Counted from the stretch's first letter, positions 1 through 14,602 are shown. The stretch: DNA of 64,000 nucleotides from Xanthomonas sacchari (GCF_040529065.1 NZ_CP132343.1:1984001-2048000), one strand, 5' to 3'. A program made the numbers and translations. Notes: generated by a model from the sequence alone, not told the origin.

Positions 1-1
1 G

Positions 2-973
2 ATCGCGCCGCTGCGCGATGCGCGGGTGATGAACGGTTCCTCGCCGTTCGCGCTGACCTTCGCTGCGGGCGAGGGCGATCATGGCGACCTGGGCTGGCTC
101 GTGCCCAATCACCTGCTCCGCCGCGCCGCGTTCGCCGCGGTGCAGGACCAGCCCGGCCTGACCCTGCTCGACGGCGTGTCGGTGCAGGCGCTGCGCCGCG
201 ATGCGCGCCAGGCGCAGGTGCAGCTCTCCGACGGCCGTAGCGTGGCCGCGCGGCTGGTGGTGGCGGCCGACAGCCGTTTTTCCAGCACGCGGCGCATGAG
301 CGGGATCGGCGCGCAGCTGCGCGATTTCGGCCGCACCATGCTGGTGTGCCGGGTGCGCCACGAACGTCCGCACCATCAAACGGCTTGGGAGTGGTTCGGC
401 TACGGCCGCACCATGGCGCTGCTGCCGCTGCAAGGCAACGAGGCCTCGGCGGTGCTGACCCTGCCGCCGGAGCGCGCGCAGGCGCTGCTGCAGATGGACG
501 AGGCAGCGTTGGGAGCGGAGATCGGCGCCTGCTTCGAGCATCGCCTCGGGGCGATGACGCCGCTGGTGCGGCCGCAGGCGTATCCGCTGGTGGCGGTGTA
601 CGCGCAGCGCTTCGTTGCCGAGCGCTATGCCTTGATCGGCGACGCCGCGGTGGGCATGCATCCGGTGACCGCGCACGGCTTCAACTTCGGCCTGCAGAGC
701 CAGGCGCGGCTGGCGCGCGCGCTGCACGACGCGGTCGCGCGCGGCGGCGACATCGCCGCGCCGGCCTTGCTGGCCGGCTACCAGCGCGGACACCGCCTGG
801 CCACGCGGCCGCTGTACGAGGCGACCAATGCGATCGCCGCGCTGTACACCGACGACCGCCTGCCTGCGCGCGCCCTGCGCAGCGCGGCGCTGCGCGTGGC
901 CGACCGGGTGGCGCCGTTCAAGCGTGCGATCGCCGCGCACCTGACCCAGCGCGTGGCGGCGATGGGGCGCTGA
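2..973 (+). CDS. UbiH/COQ6-family FAD-dependent hydroxylase (5' truncated)
   Basis: The frame is open from the first bases of the window, so the N-terminus with the dinucleotide-binding GxGxxG motif lies upstream. The visible part has the mid-protein segment VAADSRFSSTRR and the second FAD motif YALIGDAAVGMHPVTAHGFN, typical of flavin monooxygenases that hydroxylate the ubiquinone ring. The HPVTAHGFN variant resembles what I recall of UbiM-type 5-hydroxylases, but this is memory, not an alignment. Ends at TGA 971-973. Family is secure; the exact ring position is not. Confidence 0.8.
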   Translation: MAPLRDARVMNGSSPFALTFAAGEGDHGDLGWLVPNHLLRRAAFAAVQDQPGLTLLDGVSVQALRRDARQAQVQLSDGRSVAARLVVAADSRFSSTRRMSGIGAQLRDFGRTMLVCRVRHERPHHQTAWEWFGYGRTMALLPLQGNEASAVLTLPPERAQALLQMDEAALGAEIGACFEHRLGAMTPLVRPQAYPLVAVYAQRFVAERYALIGDAAVGMHPVTAHGFNFGLQSQARLARALHDAVARGGDIAAPALLAGYQRGHRLATRPLYEATNAIAALYTDDRLPARALRSAALRVADRVAPFKRAIAAHLTQRVAAMGR

Positions 974-1050
974 GGTTCCGGCAGCGGAGGAGCGACGGGC
1001 GGCGCGTGCGCTGTGGTGGTTGTCGCCGGGGCTGAGCCTGTTGTGCGCTT

Positions 1051-1126
1051 CCTCGTAGGAGCGGCTTCAGCCGCGACCCGGCTTTCCTGGTAAGGCGTGG
1101 TCGCGGCTGAAGCCGCTCCTACGAGG
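1051..1126. repeat. REP palindrome pair, copy 1
   Basis: Perfect inverted repeat with 27-nt arms (1051-1077 and 1100-1126) around a 22-nt loop. The arm core GTAGGAGCGGCTTCAGCCGC recurs at 11283-11350 and 18363-18426. Each arm contains its own small hairpin (GCGGCT/AGCCGC), the layout of bacterial REP doublets mobilised by RAYT transposases. No RAYT gene is in the window. It sits between a gene ending on the plus strand and one ending on the minus strand. Confidence 0.85.
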
Positions 1127-1158
1127 GGCGGAGGGCATGCATCTGCGGGCCTGCAACC

Positions 1159-1482
1159 TCAGGGTGAGCGCGGTTGCGCCGCACCGGCGACGAGCTCGGC
1201 GAGGGCGGCTTGCAGGTCGCCGCCGCGCTGCGCCGCTTCGATCGGGGCGATGGCCCACGCGCAGCCGGCGTGGCGCAGGTGCTGGCGCCAGTCGCCGGGC
1301 CAGGCCTCCAGTTCGTCCAGCGCCAGGTGGATGGAGCCGCCGCGCTCGGCATGCCCGCCGCAGATGGACTGGCCGAGACAGAACGGACGCGCCGCGTCCG
1401 GATCGAGCTGCACGATGTACACGTCGTGGCGCGCATGTTCCGCGGACGGCGCGATGTTGCGGGCGCCGAGTTCGATCAGCAT
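1159..1482 (-). CDS. Hypothetical protein, 107 aa
   Basis: Starts at ATG 1482 (MLIELGARNIAPS...). I do not recognise a family. It has two Cys in a short central segment (PFCLGQSICGGHAERGG), no signal peptide and no membrane segment. It lies 67 bp downstream of the S4-domain gene on the same strand and could be co-transcribed. Codon use is high-GC as in its neighbours. The sharp local overlap of several open frames makes the exact start uncertain. Confidence 0.55.
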   Translation of the reverse strand: MLIELGARNIAPSAEHARHDVYIVQLDPDAARPFCLGQSICGGHAERGGSIHLALDELEAWPGDWRQHLRHAGCAWAIAPIEAAQRGGDLQAALAELVAGAAQPRSP

Positions 1483-1549
1483 CGTTCGGCAGCCCGCGTT
1501 GCCCGCCACCGTAGGCCGTTGCGTGGCAGGTCGGGCGCACCGAGGGCGG

Positions 1550-1771
1550 TCACAGCTTGCCGAGCACCTGCACCTGCACATCGCCCAGTTGCACCACCTG
1601 GCCCGCGCGCACCTTGCAGGCCTTGCGCAGTTCGACCTCGCCGTCCACGCGCACCTGGCCTTCGCTGATCACGGCCTTGGCCGCGCCGCCGCTGTCGCAC
1701 AGGCCGGTCAGTTTCAACAGGTGCTTGAGTTCCACATAGTCGCTTTCTAGCTGGAGATCGATGGTCTGCAT
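1550..1771 (-). CDS. S4-domain RNA-binding protein (YbcJ-like)
   Basis: A 73-residue protein consisting almost only of an S4 domain: the segment from about residue 18 to 68 (LKLTGLCDSGGAAKAVISEG then VRVDGEVE) matches the S4 alpha-L motif of YbcJ/RNA-binding families. The ATG at 1771 gives the usual length of about 70 residues; longer readings upstream add an Arg-rich stretch unlike the family. The expected role is RNA binding in the cytoplasm, target unknown. Confidence 0.85.
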   Translation of the reverse strand: MQTIDLQLESDYVELKHLLKLTGLCDSGGAAKAVISEGQVRVDGEVELRKACKVRAGQVVQLGDVQVQVLGKL

Positions 1772-2036
1772 TGGGGGCTTGCTCGGAAATCGGCGCCCAT
1801 TGTCGGTCATTCGCGGACAAAACGCCCGACGTGTCGCTGACCGCAGGCTGCTGCCGCCGCGGCGGGCCGCTGCGTTGGGCCTTGTGGACACCGCGCCAAG
1901 GCCGTCCTCCGGGCAGTGCGGAGCGGGTCACGCCTGAACGGTGCCCTTCACCTGCTTTCGACATGCGGCCCGTCAGGGCGCACAATAGGGGCTTCTTTGC
2001 GCCTGCCGGTTCTCTGCGGCGCCCCCGGAGTCTCCC

Positions 2037-3995
<1,959 letters not shown>

Positions 3996-4006
3996 GAGGC
4001 TGGGAA

Positions 4007-4139
4007 CAGGGAGTAGGGAATCGGGAATGGGGGGGCTTCCCCGCTGCCGATACCTGCCTTCTTTTCCGAAGCTAGCCATTGGCCAAGCTGGCAGCAGCCC
4101 GCTGTTGCCATTCCCCATTCCCGTTTCCCCATTCCCAGC
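4007..4139. repeat. Inverted pair of GGGAAT-type G-run repeats
   Basis: A left arm of GGGA(A)TNGGG units (about 4007-4036) and a right arm of the complementary CCCATTCCC units (about 4108-4139) enclose some 70 bp just upstream of rluF. The same arms recur at 6211-6243, 11254-11412, 18210-18244, 30707-30734 and 57953-58091. In RNA the pair could fold into a long stem whose right arm abuts the rluF start. Confidence 0.7.
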
Positions 4140-4141
4140 TC

Positions 4142-4861
4142 ATGTCAGTCCGCCTCAACAAGCACATCGCCGAGACCGGGTTTTGCTCGCGCCGCGAGGC
4201 CGATCGGCTGATCGCCGCGCGCCGTGTGACCGTCAACGGCCAGCCGGGCGGGGTCGGTTCGGTGGTGGGCGAGGGCGACGAGGTCAAGGTCGACGGACAG
4301 CCGCTGCGCGCGCGGGCCAAGGCCAAGAGCGGGCGCCGCCACGTCTATATCGCGCTGAACAAGCCGGTCGGGGTGACCTGTACCACCGAGAGCGCGGTCA
4401 AGGGCAACATCGTCGACTTCGTCGGCCACGAGCAGCGCATCTTCCCGATCGGGCGCCTGGACAAGGAGTCCGAGGGGCTGATCCTGATGACCAGCAACGG
4501 CGACATCGTTAACGAGATCCTGCGCGCCGAGAACCGCCACCAGAAGGAATATCTGGTGGCGGTGAACAAGCCGGTCACCGACGAATTCCTGCGCGGCATG
4601 GCGCGCGGGGTGCGCGTGCACGACCAGATGACCCTGCCGTGCCGCACCGCGCGCATCGCCAAGTTCGGCTTTCGCATCGTGTTGGAGCAGGGCCTCAACC
4701 GGCAGATCCGCTTGATGGCCGCCGCGTTCGACTACCGGGTCACCCAGTTGCGCCGCGTGCGTATCGACAACATCAAGCTCGGCGCGCTGAAGCCGGGCCA
4801 ATGGCGCAATCTCACCGAGCAGGAACTGCGCGGCCTGCTGCCGCAGCGGCAGGAGTGGTAA
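4142..4861 (+). CDS. rluF: 23S rRNA pseudouridine synthase RluF
   Basis: 239 aa from ATG 4142. An N-terminal S4 domain (1-60, SVRLNKHIAETGFCSRREAD) is followed by the RsuA/RluF catalytic domain with GRLDKESEGL, whose Asp (about residue 107) is the nucleophile, and ALNKPVGVTCT at about 71-81. RluF converts U2604 (E. coli numbering) of 23S rRNA. The RsuA-family context alone cannot separate RluF from RluE/RsuA; the S4 domain plus LNKPVGVTCT favours RluF. An upstream start at 4079 would add residues encoded by repeat DNA and is rejected. Confidence 0.88.
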   Translation: MSVRLNKHIAETGFCSRREADRLIAARRVTVNGQPGGVGSVVGEGDEVKVDGQPLRARAKAKSGRRHVYIALNKPVGVTCTTESAVKGNIVDFVGHEQRIFPIGRLDKESEGLILMTSNGDIVNEILRAENRHQKEYLVAVNKPVTDEFLRGMARGVRVHDQMTLPCRTARIAKFGFRIVLEQGLNRQIRLMAAAFDYRVTQLRRVRIDNIKLGALKPGQWRNLTEQELRGLLPQRQEW

Positions 4862-4994
4862 CCGCGTCCCGGTACCGGCGGCCGGCCGCCGCCGCGCGGG
4901 CTGGCGGCACGGGCGCCGTACCTGCCGGGGCTGGCGTCCGCCACGGATTTGGCCATACTGCGCAACGCCAACCGTCGCTTCCACCGGGTACTCC

Positions 4995-6062
4995 GTGATC
5001 AAGCCTCGCAAGCCCGCCAACGAAGCCGCACGCCTGCAGGCGCTGCATGCGTTGCAGATCCTCGATACCGAACCGGAAGCGTCCTACGACGATCTGGTCG
5101 GCATCGCCGCCAAGCTGTGCGACACGCCCTCGGCGCTGATCTCGCTGGTGGACGCCGAACGCCAATGGCTGAAGGCGCAGCGCAACGTCTGCCTGTTGAG
5201 CAATGCGCGCGACGAGTCGTTCTGCGGGCACACCATCCTGACCCCGGAGCAGGTCATGGTGGTCGCCGACGCCACCGCCGATGCGCGCTTCCAGCACAAT
5301 CCGCTGGTCACCGAGGGCGGGGTGCGGTTCTACGCCGGCGCGCCGCTGCTGACCCGCGAGGGCCTGCCGGTCGGCACGGTGTGCGTGCTCGACAATCGTC
5401 CGCGCACCCTGGAGCCGGAACAACTGGCGGCATTGCAGGCGCTGTCGCGGCAGGTGATGCAACTGATCGAACTGCGCCGCAGCAGCCATGCGCTGGCGCT
5501 GCAGCTGCGCGAACGCGCCTGGTACGAGCAACAGCTGCTGCAGTACCAGGAGTCGCTGGAATCGCTCAACGCCGAGTTGCTGGAGCAGGCACGCACCGAT
5601 CCGCTGACCGGCCTGCTCAATCGCCGTGCCTTCGCCACCGCGTTGATGATCCACGCCGAGGCGGCGCAGCCGGGTTCGGCGCCGCTGAGCGTGGCGATCT
5701 TGGATCTGGACTACTTCAAGAGCGTCAACGACCTGCACGGCCACGACAAGGGCGACGAGGCGCTGTTGGCGCTGGCCGACATGCTGCGCGCGCGCCTGCC
5801 GCCGGACAGCGTCGTGGCGCGTTACGGCGGCGGCGAATTCGCGCTGTTGCTGCCCGGTATGGATGCGGTACAGGCCATGCGCACCTGCGAGCGCCTGCGC
5901 CAGGACACCAGCCTGCTGCAACTCGGCATCCCGCTGACCGCCAGCATCGGCGTGGCCACGCTGCAGGACCACGAGAGCGCCGAAGACCTGCTCAAGCGTG
6001 CCGACCAGGGCCTGTTCCAGGCCAAGCGTGCCGGCCGTGATTGCGTGTCGCTGGCGGCGTAG
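4995..6062 (+). CDS. GAF-GGDEF protein with GGGEF signature
   Basis: 355 aa from GTG 4995. Residues about 20-160 form a GAF sensor domain (ILDTEPEASYDDLVGIAAKL, then SFCGHTIL), followed by a coiled linker and a GGDEF domain starting at ARTDPLTGLLNRR. The signature at residues 278-282 reads GGGEF rather than GG(D/E)EF; the DNA is three Gly codons then GAA. The replaced acidic residue normally binds metal, so diguanylate cyclase activity is doubtful. No RxxD inhibitory site is seen before it. The domain assignment is secure; the activity is not. Confidence 0.88.
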   Translation: MIKPRKPANEAARLQALHALQILDTEPEASYDDLVGIAAKLCDTPSALISLVDAERQWLKAQRNVCLLSNARDESFCGHTILTPEQVMVVADATADARFQHNPLVTEGGVRFYAGAPLLTREGLPVGTVCVLDNRPRTLEPEQLAALQALSRQVMQLIELRRSSHALALQLRERAWYEQQLLQYQESLESLNAELLEQARTDPLTGLLNRRAFATALMIHAEAAQPGSAPLSVAILDLDYFKSVNDLHGHDKGDEALLALADMLRARLPPDSVVARYGGGEFALLLPGMDAVQAMRTCERLRQDTSLLQLGIPLTASIGVATLQDHESAEDLLKRADQGLFQAKRAGRDCVSLAA

Positions 6063-6102
6063 GCACGCCACCTCGCGAACTCGGACGAAGCAAGACGCCT
6101 TC

Positions 6103-6243
6103 GCGCCGTACCCTCACCCCGACCCCTCTCCCGGGGGGAGAGGGGCTACTTCCCGAGCATGCCGCGCCCTTCGCGCTGGCCTGCGGTGATGCCGCAACTG
6201 CACGGGGCGGGGCCAATCCCGACTCCCCGATCCCCAATCCCGG
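6103..6243. repeat. CCTCTCCC-type palindrome followed by G-run repeat arm
   Basis: The stretch holds ACCCCTCTCCCGGGGGGAGAGGGG (a palindrome of the family also found at 14603, 36588, 54250 and 59284) and then, at 6211-6243, CCAATCCCGACTCCCC-type units. It separates the convergent GAF-GGDEF and EamA genes and might stop transcription. No T-tract follows, so an intrinsic terminator cannot be claimed. Confidence 0.6.
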
Positions 6244-6260
6244 AGTGAACGCCCCAGCGC

Positions 6261-7208
6261 TCACTCCACCACGTTCTTCGCCTCGCAGGTCGCCAGCAGT
6301 TCCGGGTGCTGGACCGGCCGCGTGCGGGTCAGCAGCGGATGCAGGAACACCGCGCCCAGGATCACCGCCACGCCGAGGTAGAACAGCCCGGTGAGCTGGC
6401 GTTGCTCGTCCAGCAGCACGATCGCGAACACGATCGCGTAGACCGGTTCCAGGTTGGTGACCAGTTGCACCGCATAGGCGCTGAGCCGGCGCAGCGCGAC
6501 CAGGGCCAGGGCGAACGGCAGCAGCGTGCACAGCAGCGCCAGCGCCAGCAGCAGCGCGGTGTCGTGCAGGCTGGGCAGCACCAGCAAGGGCCCGCTCAGC
6601 GCCGGCAGCACGAATGGCAGCAATGGTGCCAGCGCGGTCAGGGTTAGGGTGCCGGCGCCCAGTTCCAGCGCGGTCACGGTCAGCGGATCGGCATGGTCGA
6701 CCAGGCGCTTGTTGAGCGAGCCGAACGCCGCCACCAGCAACGCCGACACCGCGCCGACCGCTACGCCGGCGCGCATGCCGTGCGGTACCCCGCCGACCAC
6801 CAGCGCCACGCCGGGCAGCACCGCCAGGCCGAAGGCCAGTTCGCTGGGGCGGAATGGCCGCTTCGCCACCCAAGGTTCGATCACTGCGGTGAACACCGGC
6901 GCCAGCGCGATGCAGGTCGCCGCCACCGAGGCATTGGCCAGCTTGATCGCGCCGTAGAACGTGAGCCAGTGCAGGCCGACCAGGGCGCCGACGATGGCAT
7001 AGCCCAGCGCCAGTTTCGGCGTCAGCGCCGCCAGTCCGCGCCACACTCGCGGCAGCAGCGCCAGCGCCGCCACCACCATCAGCATGCGCCACCACACCAG
7101 CGGCAGCGCGGGCAGGGTGATCAGCTTGCCGAGAATAGCGGTGATCCCCCACAGCAGGACGCAGAAATGGATTTGCAGCTGGGCTTTGGTGGCGGGGTGC
7201 ATCGGCAT
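6261..7208 (-). CDS. EamA/DMT-family transporter
   Basis: 315 aa from ATG 7208 (MPMHPATKAQ). About ten hydrophobic helices are visible, arranged as two EamA halves, with LLWGITAILGK in helix 1 and LEPVYAIVFAIVLLDE in the second half, a typical EamA signature. An inner-membrane drug/metabolite-type exporter is expected. The substrate cannot be read from the sequence. The kdgT gene lies 52 bp upstream on the same strand. Confidence 0.9.
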   Translation of the reverse strand: MPMHPATKAQLQIHFCVLLWGITAILGKLITLPALPLVWWRMLMVVAALALLPRVWRGLAALTPKLALGYAIVGALVGLHWLTFYGAIKLANASVAATCIALAPVFTAVIEPWVAKRPFRPSELAFGLAVLPGVALVVGGVPHGMRAGVAVGAVSALLVAAFGSLNKRLVDHADPLTVTALELGAGTLTLTALAPLLPFVLPALSGPLLVLPSLHDTALLLALALLCTLLPFALALVALRRLSAYAVQLVTNLEPVYAIVFAIVLLDEQRQLTGLFYLGVAVILGAVFLHPLLTRTRPVQHPELLATCEAKNVVE

Positions 7209-7260
7209 CCGCGTATTGTCGCGCAAAGCGCGCCGCGACGGTCGCGGATCGGCACGCGGG

Positions 7261-8235
7261 TCAGGCGTCTGGCGCCGGTGGCGATCCGGCCCGCGCCATC
7301 CTGCGCGCATACGCGGCGGTGAGCGGCGGCACCAGCAGTGCCGTCACCACCACCGAGGTCGCCACCAGCGCGGTCGCGGCCGGCGCAGTGGCCCGGAACT
7401 GCGGCGCCACCGCGGCCACCAGTGCGGGCGTGGCCACCGCCGCGCCAGCGGTACTGGAGGCGGCGAGGCCGGCGCTGCCGTTGCCGCCGGCCAGCCAGCG
7501 ATCGGCCAGCAGCAGCGGGATCCCGGTCGCCACGATCACCCCCAGGCCGAGTGCGATCCCGGCCACGCCGGCATGGGCGACCATGCGCAGGTCCAGGGTG
7601 TTGCCAAGGGCGAAGGCGAAGAACGGGATCAGTGCCGGCACCGCCCGCGCGAACAGCGCGCGCAGCGCGGGGTCCAGGTTGCCGAGCGCGAAACCGGCCA
7701 GCAGCGGCAGCACCGCGCCCAGCAGAAGGCGTGGCTCGAAGCTGGCGACGCCGGCAGTGCCGAGGATCAGCATGGTCACCAGCGGCCCGGATTCCAGCGA
7801 CATCAGCGCCATCGCCCCGGCCTCGCCGCGGCGGCCGTACTGCTGCATCAGCGCGGCGAACAGGCCGGCGTTGGTCATGTCCATCGCCGCGACCAGCGCC
7901 AGCACCGACATGCCACTCCACAGGCCGGCGACGATGCCGCCTGGCGGCAACAGGCGCGCGGCAATCACCGCGGTCAGCCACGCCACCGCGATCTTGGTCA
8001 GCACCAGCACGCCGGAGGCGCGCAGCACGCGGCCGCCGCTGCGCAGCCGGATCGAGGCGCCCAGGCAGAAGCACCACACCGCCAGGATCGGCACCAACCC
8101 GCCGATCAGGCCCTGGGTGAACGAGCCGAACCAGGCGCCGGCCTGCGGCCACAGCGTGTGGCAGAGGGCGCCGAGCAGCAGCGGTGCCAGCATCATGCCG
8201 CCGGGAAGACGTTCGAGCGTGTGCTTGATGCGCAT
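7261..8235 (-). CDS. kdgT: 2-keto-3-deoxygluconate permease
   Basis: 324 aa from ATG 8235 ([20 protein letters not shown]). The N-terminal segment and the multi-helix profile match the KdgT family, inner-membrane symporters for 2-keto-3-deoxygluconate, a product of pectin breakdown. It shares a function with the secreted pectinesterase at 32.3-33.5 kb but is not clustered with it. I found no copy of the palindrome seen upstream of that gene in the bases before kdgT. Confidence 0.93.
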   Translation of the reverse strand: MRIKHTLERLPGGMMLAPLLLGALCHTLWPQAGAWFGSFTQGLIGGLVPILAVWCFCLGASIRLRSGGRVLRASGVLVLTKIAVAWLTAVIAARLLPPGGIVAGLWSGMSVLALVAAMDMTNAGLFAALMQQYGRRGEAGAMALMSLESGPLVTMLILGTAGVASFEPRLLLGAVLPLLAGFALGNLDPALRALFARAVPALIPFFAFALGNTLDLRMVAHAGVAGIALGLGVIVATGIPLLLADRWLAGGNGSAGLAASSTAGAAVATPALVAAVAPQFRATAPAATALVATSVVVTALLVPPLTAAYARRMARAGSPPAPDA

Positions 8236-8435
8236 CGAGGGCTCCGCGTGTGGAGGCGCGGCGCGCGGCCGCGGCCCGGCGACGGCGCCGGACGGGCGGT
8301 GTTGTACCGCAGCGCGGCGACCGGCGGGTGTCGCCGGGCGTGCGCGCGCGAGGCTCGGTTCAGTCGTGTTGCGGCCGTGGCGTCGCCGGTCGCGCTTGCG
8401 CCGTGCGCCACGTCGCGTGGGCGCGGCCGAACGCG

Positions 8436-9275
8436 TCACGCCTGTGCGGCGGACCCCAGCAGCTTCAGCAAGGCCATCGCCGCGGCGGGATTGTGTTCCT
8501 TGGCGGCGCTGATGAAGTAGACGAAGACCTCGCGCGGCGTGGTCTTGGCCACCGTCGTATCCGCGTGCGGCAGCGCCTGCGGATCCTCGCCGCGGCGCCA
8601 GGCTTGCGCGTGCGCGGCCCAGGCCTGCAGTTCCTTGGGCGGGTAGCCATGGGCGAGGTCGGCGCGGCTGCGCATCAGCCGTGCATAGACGAAGTCGGTA
8701 CTCAGGTCGGCGAAGGAGGGGAATTCGGGCGAATCGGTGAACACCGTGGCCACGCCGTGCCGCCGGGTCAGGTGCAGCAGTTCCGGACCGACGCAAGCCG
8801 GATCGCGCACTTCAAGCACGTGGCGCAGCCGGTGTCCGCCGACCTTGCGCGGCAGCAGGTCGAGGAACGCGGCCAGGTCGTCCAGGTCCAGGCGATAGCC
8901 GTGTTCGAATTGCCACAGCAGCGGGCCGAGGCGGTCGCCGAGGCTGGCGATGCCGCCGACGAAGTCCTCGATCTGCGTGCCGGCGCCGGCCAGCCGCCGC
9001 AAGGCGGTGATGCGCTTGGGCGCCTTGGCCGAGAACAGGAAGCCCGGCGGCGTCTCGTCGCGCCAGCGCGCATAGGTCTCCGGCTTCTGCGCGCCGTAGT
9101 AGGTGCCGTTGATCTCGATGCTGGTGACGTGGCGGCTGGCGTATTCCAGCTCGCGTCGCTGCACCAGGCCCTGCGGATAGAACATGCCGCCACGCCATGG
9201 CGCGTAGGTCCAGCCGCCGATGCCGACGCGGATGCCCTCCGGCGTGGCCGGGGCGGAGTCGAAGAGGTCGTTCAT
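8436..9275 (-). CDS. DUF72 (YecE-like) protein
   Basis: 279 aa from ATG 9275. [18 protein letters not shown] near the N-terminus, [10 protein letters not shown] around residue 52 and [14 protein letters not shown] match the DUF72/YecE family, which has a TIM-barrel fold. The biochemical role is not established. The gene is preceded by a gap of 360 bp and followed by kdgT. Confidence 0.9.
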   Translation of the reverse strand: MNDLFDSAPATPEGIRVGIGGWTYAPWRGGMFYPQGLVQRRELEYASRHVTSIEINGTYYGAQKPETYARWRDETPPGFLFSAKAPKRITALRRLAGAGTQIEDFVGGIASLGDRLGPLLWQFEHGYRLDLDDLAAFLDLLPRKVGGHRLRHVLEVRDPACVGPELLHLTRRHGVATVFTDSPEFPSFADLSTDFVYARLMRSRADLAHGYPPKELQAWAAHAQAWRRGEDPQALPHADTTVAKTTPREVFVYFISAAKEHNPAAAMALLKLLGSAAQA

Positions 9276-9635
9276 GCGGGCGTGTCCGGCTGCGGGCGGG
9301 GGGCGATTGTGCCGCAGCGTGGCGTTGCGGGGTGTCGTCGCGGGACGCAGGGGCTGGGCGCGTCATGACGGCGGCGATGGCCTGTATGAGGGGCGAGGCG
9401 TGCGCGCTGGCGTGTGGTGTCCTGCGCGGACGAAGATGGGACGTGGTTGTGGCGTTGCGCTGCCCGGTTTTTCGACGTGGGCCGTAGCGCAGGCACCGGT
9501 CGGAGCGGCAGCCGCCACGACGGCGCTCGCCGCCGTCCTTGTGGGCCTGCCGCAAGTGCCTGGCAGGCTCTACACTCGCCAGGTGCGCGCGCGGTAACGT
9601 GCGGCTTCGGTTTCCCTTCTTCAGGAGCGACGCAG
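9276..9635. other. Intergenic region without a recognisable gene
   Basis: 360 bp between the divergent DUF72 and serine hydrolase genes. It should hold both promoters. Open frames here are GC-rich shadows without family features. An AGGAG at 9623-9627 belongs to the downstream gene. I see no palindrome or repeat. Confidence 0.5.
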
Positions 9636-11249
9636 TTGAAGAGCATCTCGATGGGCTGCGGCCTGTTGCTGGCGATGAGCGCCACCGTGCAGGCGCAGGC
9701 GCCGGCCCCCACCGCGGTTCCCGCACCGGCGCCGGCCGCATTGCCGCCGGGGCTGCAGGATCTGGACGCGCAGGTGGAGCGCGTGCGCAAGCAGTTCGAC
9801 GTGCCGGGCATCGCCATCGCCATCGTCAAGGACGGGCAGGTGGTGCTGGAGCGCGGCTATGGCGTGCGCGAACTCGGCAAGCCGGAACCGGTGGATGCGC
9901 AGACCCTGTTCGCCATCGCCTCCAACACCAAGGCCTTCACCGCCGCGGCGCTGTCGATCCTGGCCGACGAGGGCAAGCTCAAGCTGGAGGACCGGGTGGT
10001 GGATCACCTGCCGTGGTTCCAGATGTCCGATGCCTACGTCACCCGCGAGATGCGCGTGCGCGACCTGCTCAGCCACCGCAGCGGCCTGAGCCTGGGGGCG
10101 GGTGACCTGCTGTTCTGGCCGGCCACCAGTTACAGCAACGAGGAAGTGGTGCGGCGCCTGGCGCACGTGCCGCTGAAGGGCGGTTTCCGCGACCGCTACG
10201 CCTACGACAACATTCTGTACGCAGTGGCGCAGAAGCTGATCGAGCAGGTGTCCGGGCAGAGCTACGCCGAGTTCGTGCGCCAGCGCATCTTCGTGCCGGT
10301 GGGCATGACCGGCGCACGCATCAACAGCGACCATCTTCAGCCGGGCGATGCAACTGCGGTCGGCCATGCGAAGTTCGATTTCCGCGAGCTGCGCACGGTG
10401 GCGCCGCTGACCTGGTCCAACAATTCCGGCGCCGGCGGCATCTACGCCAACGTGCACGACATGGCCAAGTGGATGCAGGTGCAGCTCGACGGCGGCCGCC
10501 TGCCGGCGGCCGACAGCCAGACGCGGCAGTTGTTCAGTGCGCAGCGCCAGCAGGAGATGTGGCAGATGATCACGCCGATCGCGATCTCCGAGCCGAGCGT
10601 GCCGGAATTGCTGCCGGCCAGGCCCAACTTCGCCGGTTACGGCGAGGGCTGGAGCCTGAGCGACTACCGCGGCGCCAAGCTGGTCTGGCACACCGGCGGC
10701 TGGCCGGGCATGGTCTCGCGGCTGACCCTGGTGCCGGAGCGCAAGCTCGGTGTGATCGTGCTGACCAACCAGGAAGTCGGCGCCGCCTTCAACGCGATCA
10801 CCCTGCGCGTGCTGGACGCCTACCTGGGCGCGCCGGCGACCGACTGGACCGCCGCCTACGCCAAGGCCGTGGCCAAGGCCGACGCCAACGCCGACGAGGA
10901 CTGGGCCAAGCACGTCGCGGCCCGGGACGCCAAGTCCACCCCGTCGCTGCCGCTGTCCGGCTATGCCGGCACCTACCGCGACCCGTGGTACGGCGACGTG
11001 GTGGTGCGCCAGCAGGGCAAGCGCCTGGAACTGCAGTTCAGCAAGACCGCGCAACTGGTCGGCACCCTGGAGCACTGGCAGCACGACACCTTCATCGTCC
11101 GCTGGCGCGACCGCTCGCTCAACGCCGACGCCTTCATCAATTTCGCGCTCACGCCCGACAGCAAGGTGCGCGAGGCGCGCATGCAGGCGATCTCGCCGCT
11201 GACCGATTTCAGCTTCGATTTCCAGGATCTGGTGCTGACGCCAGAGTGA
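9636..11249 (+). CDS. Secreted serine hydrolase, class C beta-lactamase/DD-peptidase family
   Basis: 537 aa from TTG 9636, chosen because AGGAG lies 8 bp upstream and the start gives a clean signal peptide (MGCGLLLAMSATVQAQA). Class C motifs: S96-N-T-K99 (nucleophile and Lys), Y190-D-N192 and H352-T-G-G replacing KTG. The C-terminal 130 residues look like a DUF3471-type lipocalin-like domain. The HTG box and domain order suggest an esterase or peptidase rather than a true beta-lactamase. Periplasmic or secreted; substrate unknown. Confidence 0.88.
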   Translation: MKSISMGCGLLLAMSATVQAQAPAPTAVPAPAPAALPPGLQDLDAQVERVRKQFDVPGIAIAIVKDGQVVLERGYGVRELGKPEPVDAQTLFAIASNTKAFTAAALSILADEGKLKLEDRVVDHLPWFQMSDAYVTREMRVRDLLSHRSGLSLGAGDLLFWPATSYSNEEVVRRLAHVPLKGGFRDRYAYDNILYAVAQKLIEQVSGQSYAEFVRQRIFVPVGMTGARINSDHLQPGDATAVGHAKFDFRELRTVAPLTWSNNSGAGGIYANVHDMAKWMQVQLDGGRLPAADSQTRQLFSAQRQQEMWQMITPIAISEPSVPELLPARPNFAGYGEGWSLSDYRGAKLVWHTGGWPGMVSRLTLVPERKLGVIVLTNQEVGAAFNAITLRVLDAYLGAPATDWTAAYAKAVAKADANADEDWAKHVAARDAKSTPSLPLSGYAGTYRDPWYGDVVVRQQGKRLELQFSKTAQLVGTLEHWQHDTFIVRWRDRSLNADAFINFALTPDSKVREARMQAISPLTDFSFDFQDLVLTPE

Positions 11250-11253
11250 AGGC

Positions 11254-11412
11254 CGGGATTGGGGAGTGGGGATTCGGGATTCGTAGGAGCGGCTTCAGCC
11301 GCGACCGGGCTTTACCGAGAAGGCCCGGTCGCGGCTGAAGCCGCTCCTACAGGTGGATGAAGCGCGCAGGGAGCCGCTTTTGCGAATCCCCAATCCCGAA
11401 TCCCCAATCCCA
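11254..11412. repeat. REP palindrome copy 2 nested in an inverted pair of G-run repeats
   Basis: The REP arms are 28-nt perfect complements (11283-11310 and 11323-11350) with a 12-nt loop. G-run units lie at 11254-11283 (GGGATTGGGGAGTGGGG...) and their complement at 11382-11412. The whole block is therefore palindromic at two scales. It separates the serine hydrolase gene from the ABC exporter on the same strand. Confidence 0.85.
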
Positions 11413-11468
11413 GCGTCACGGTCCGTGACGCCAGATACGCTACCCTGACGCCCCTTTTCAGGCATGAC

Positions 11469-14601
<3,133 letters not shown>

Positions 14602-14602
14602 A

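Noticed and set aside
4079-4141. Upstream start for rluF
   Set aside because: It would translate the G-run repeat arm into an unrelated extension. The ATG at 4142 begins the S4 domain correctly.
7084-8520. Open frame antisense to kdgT
   Set aside because: The Gln/Arg/His-rich product is a shadow of the transporter reading frame, and kdgT itself is clear.
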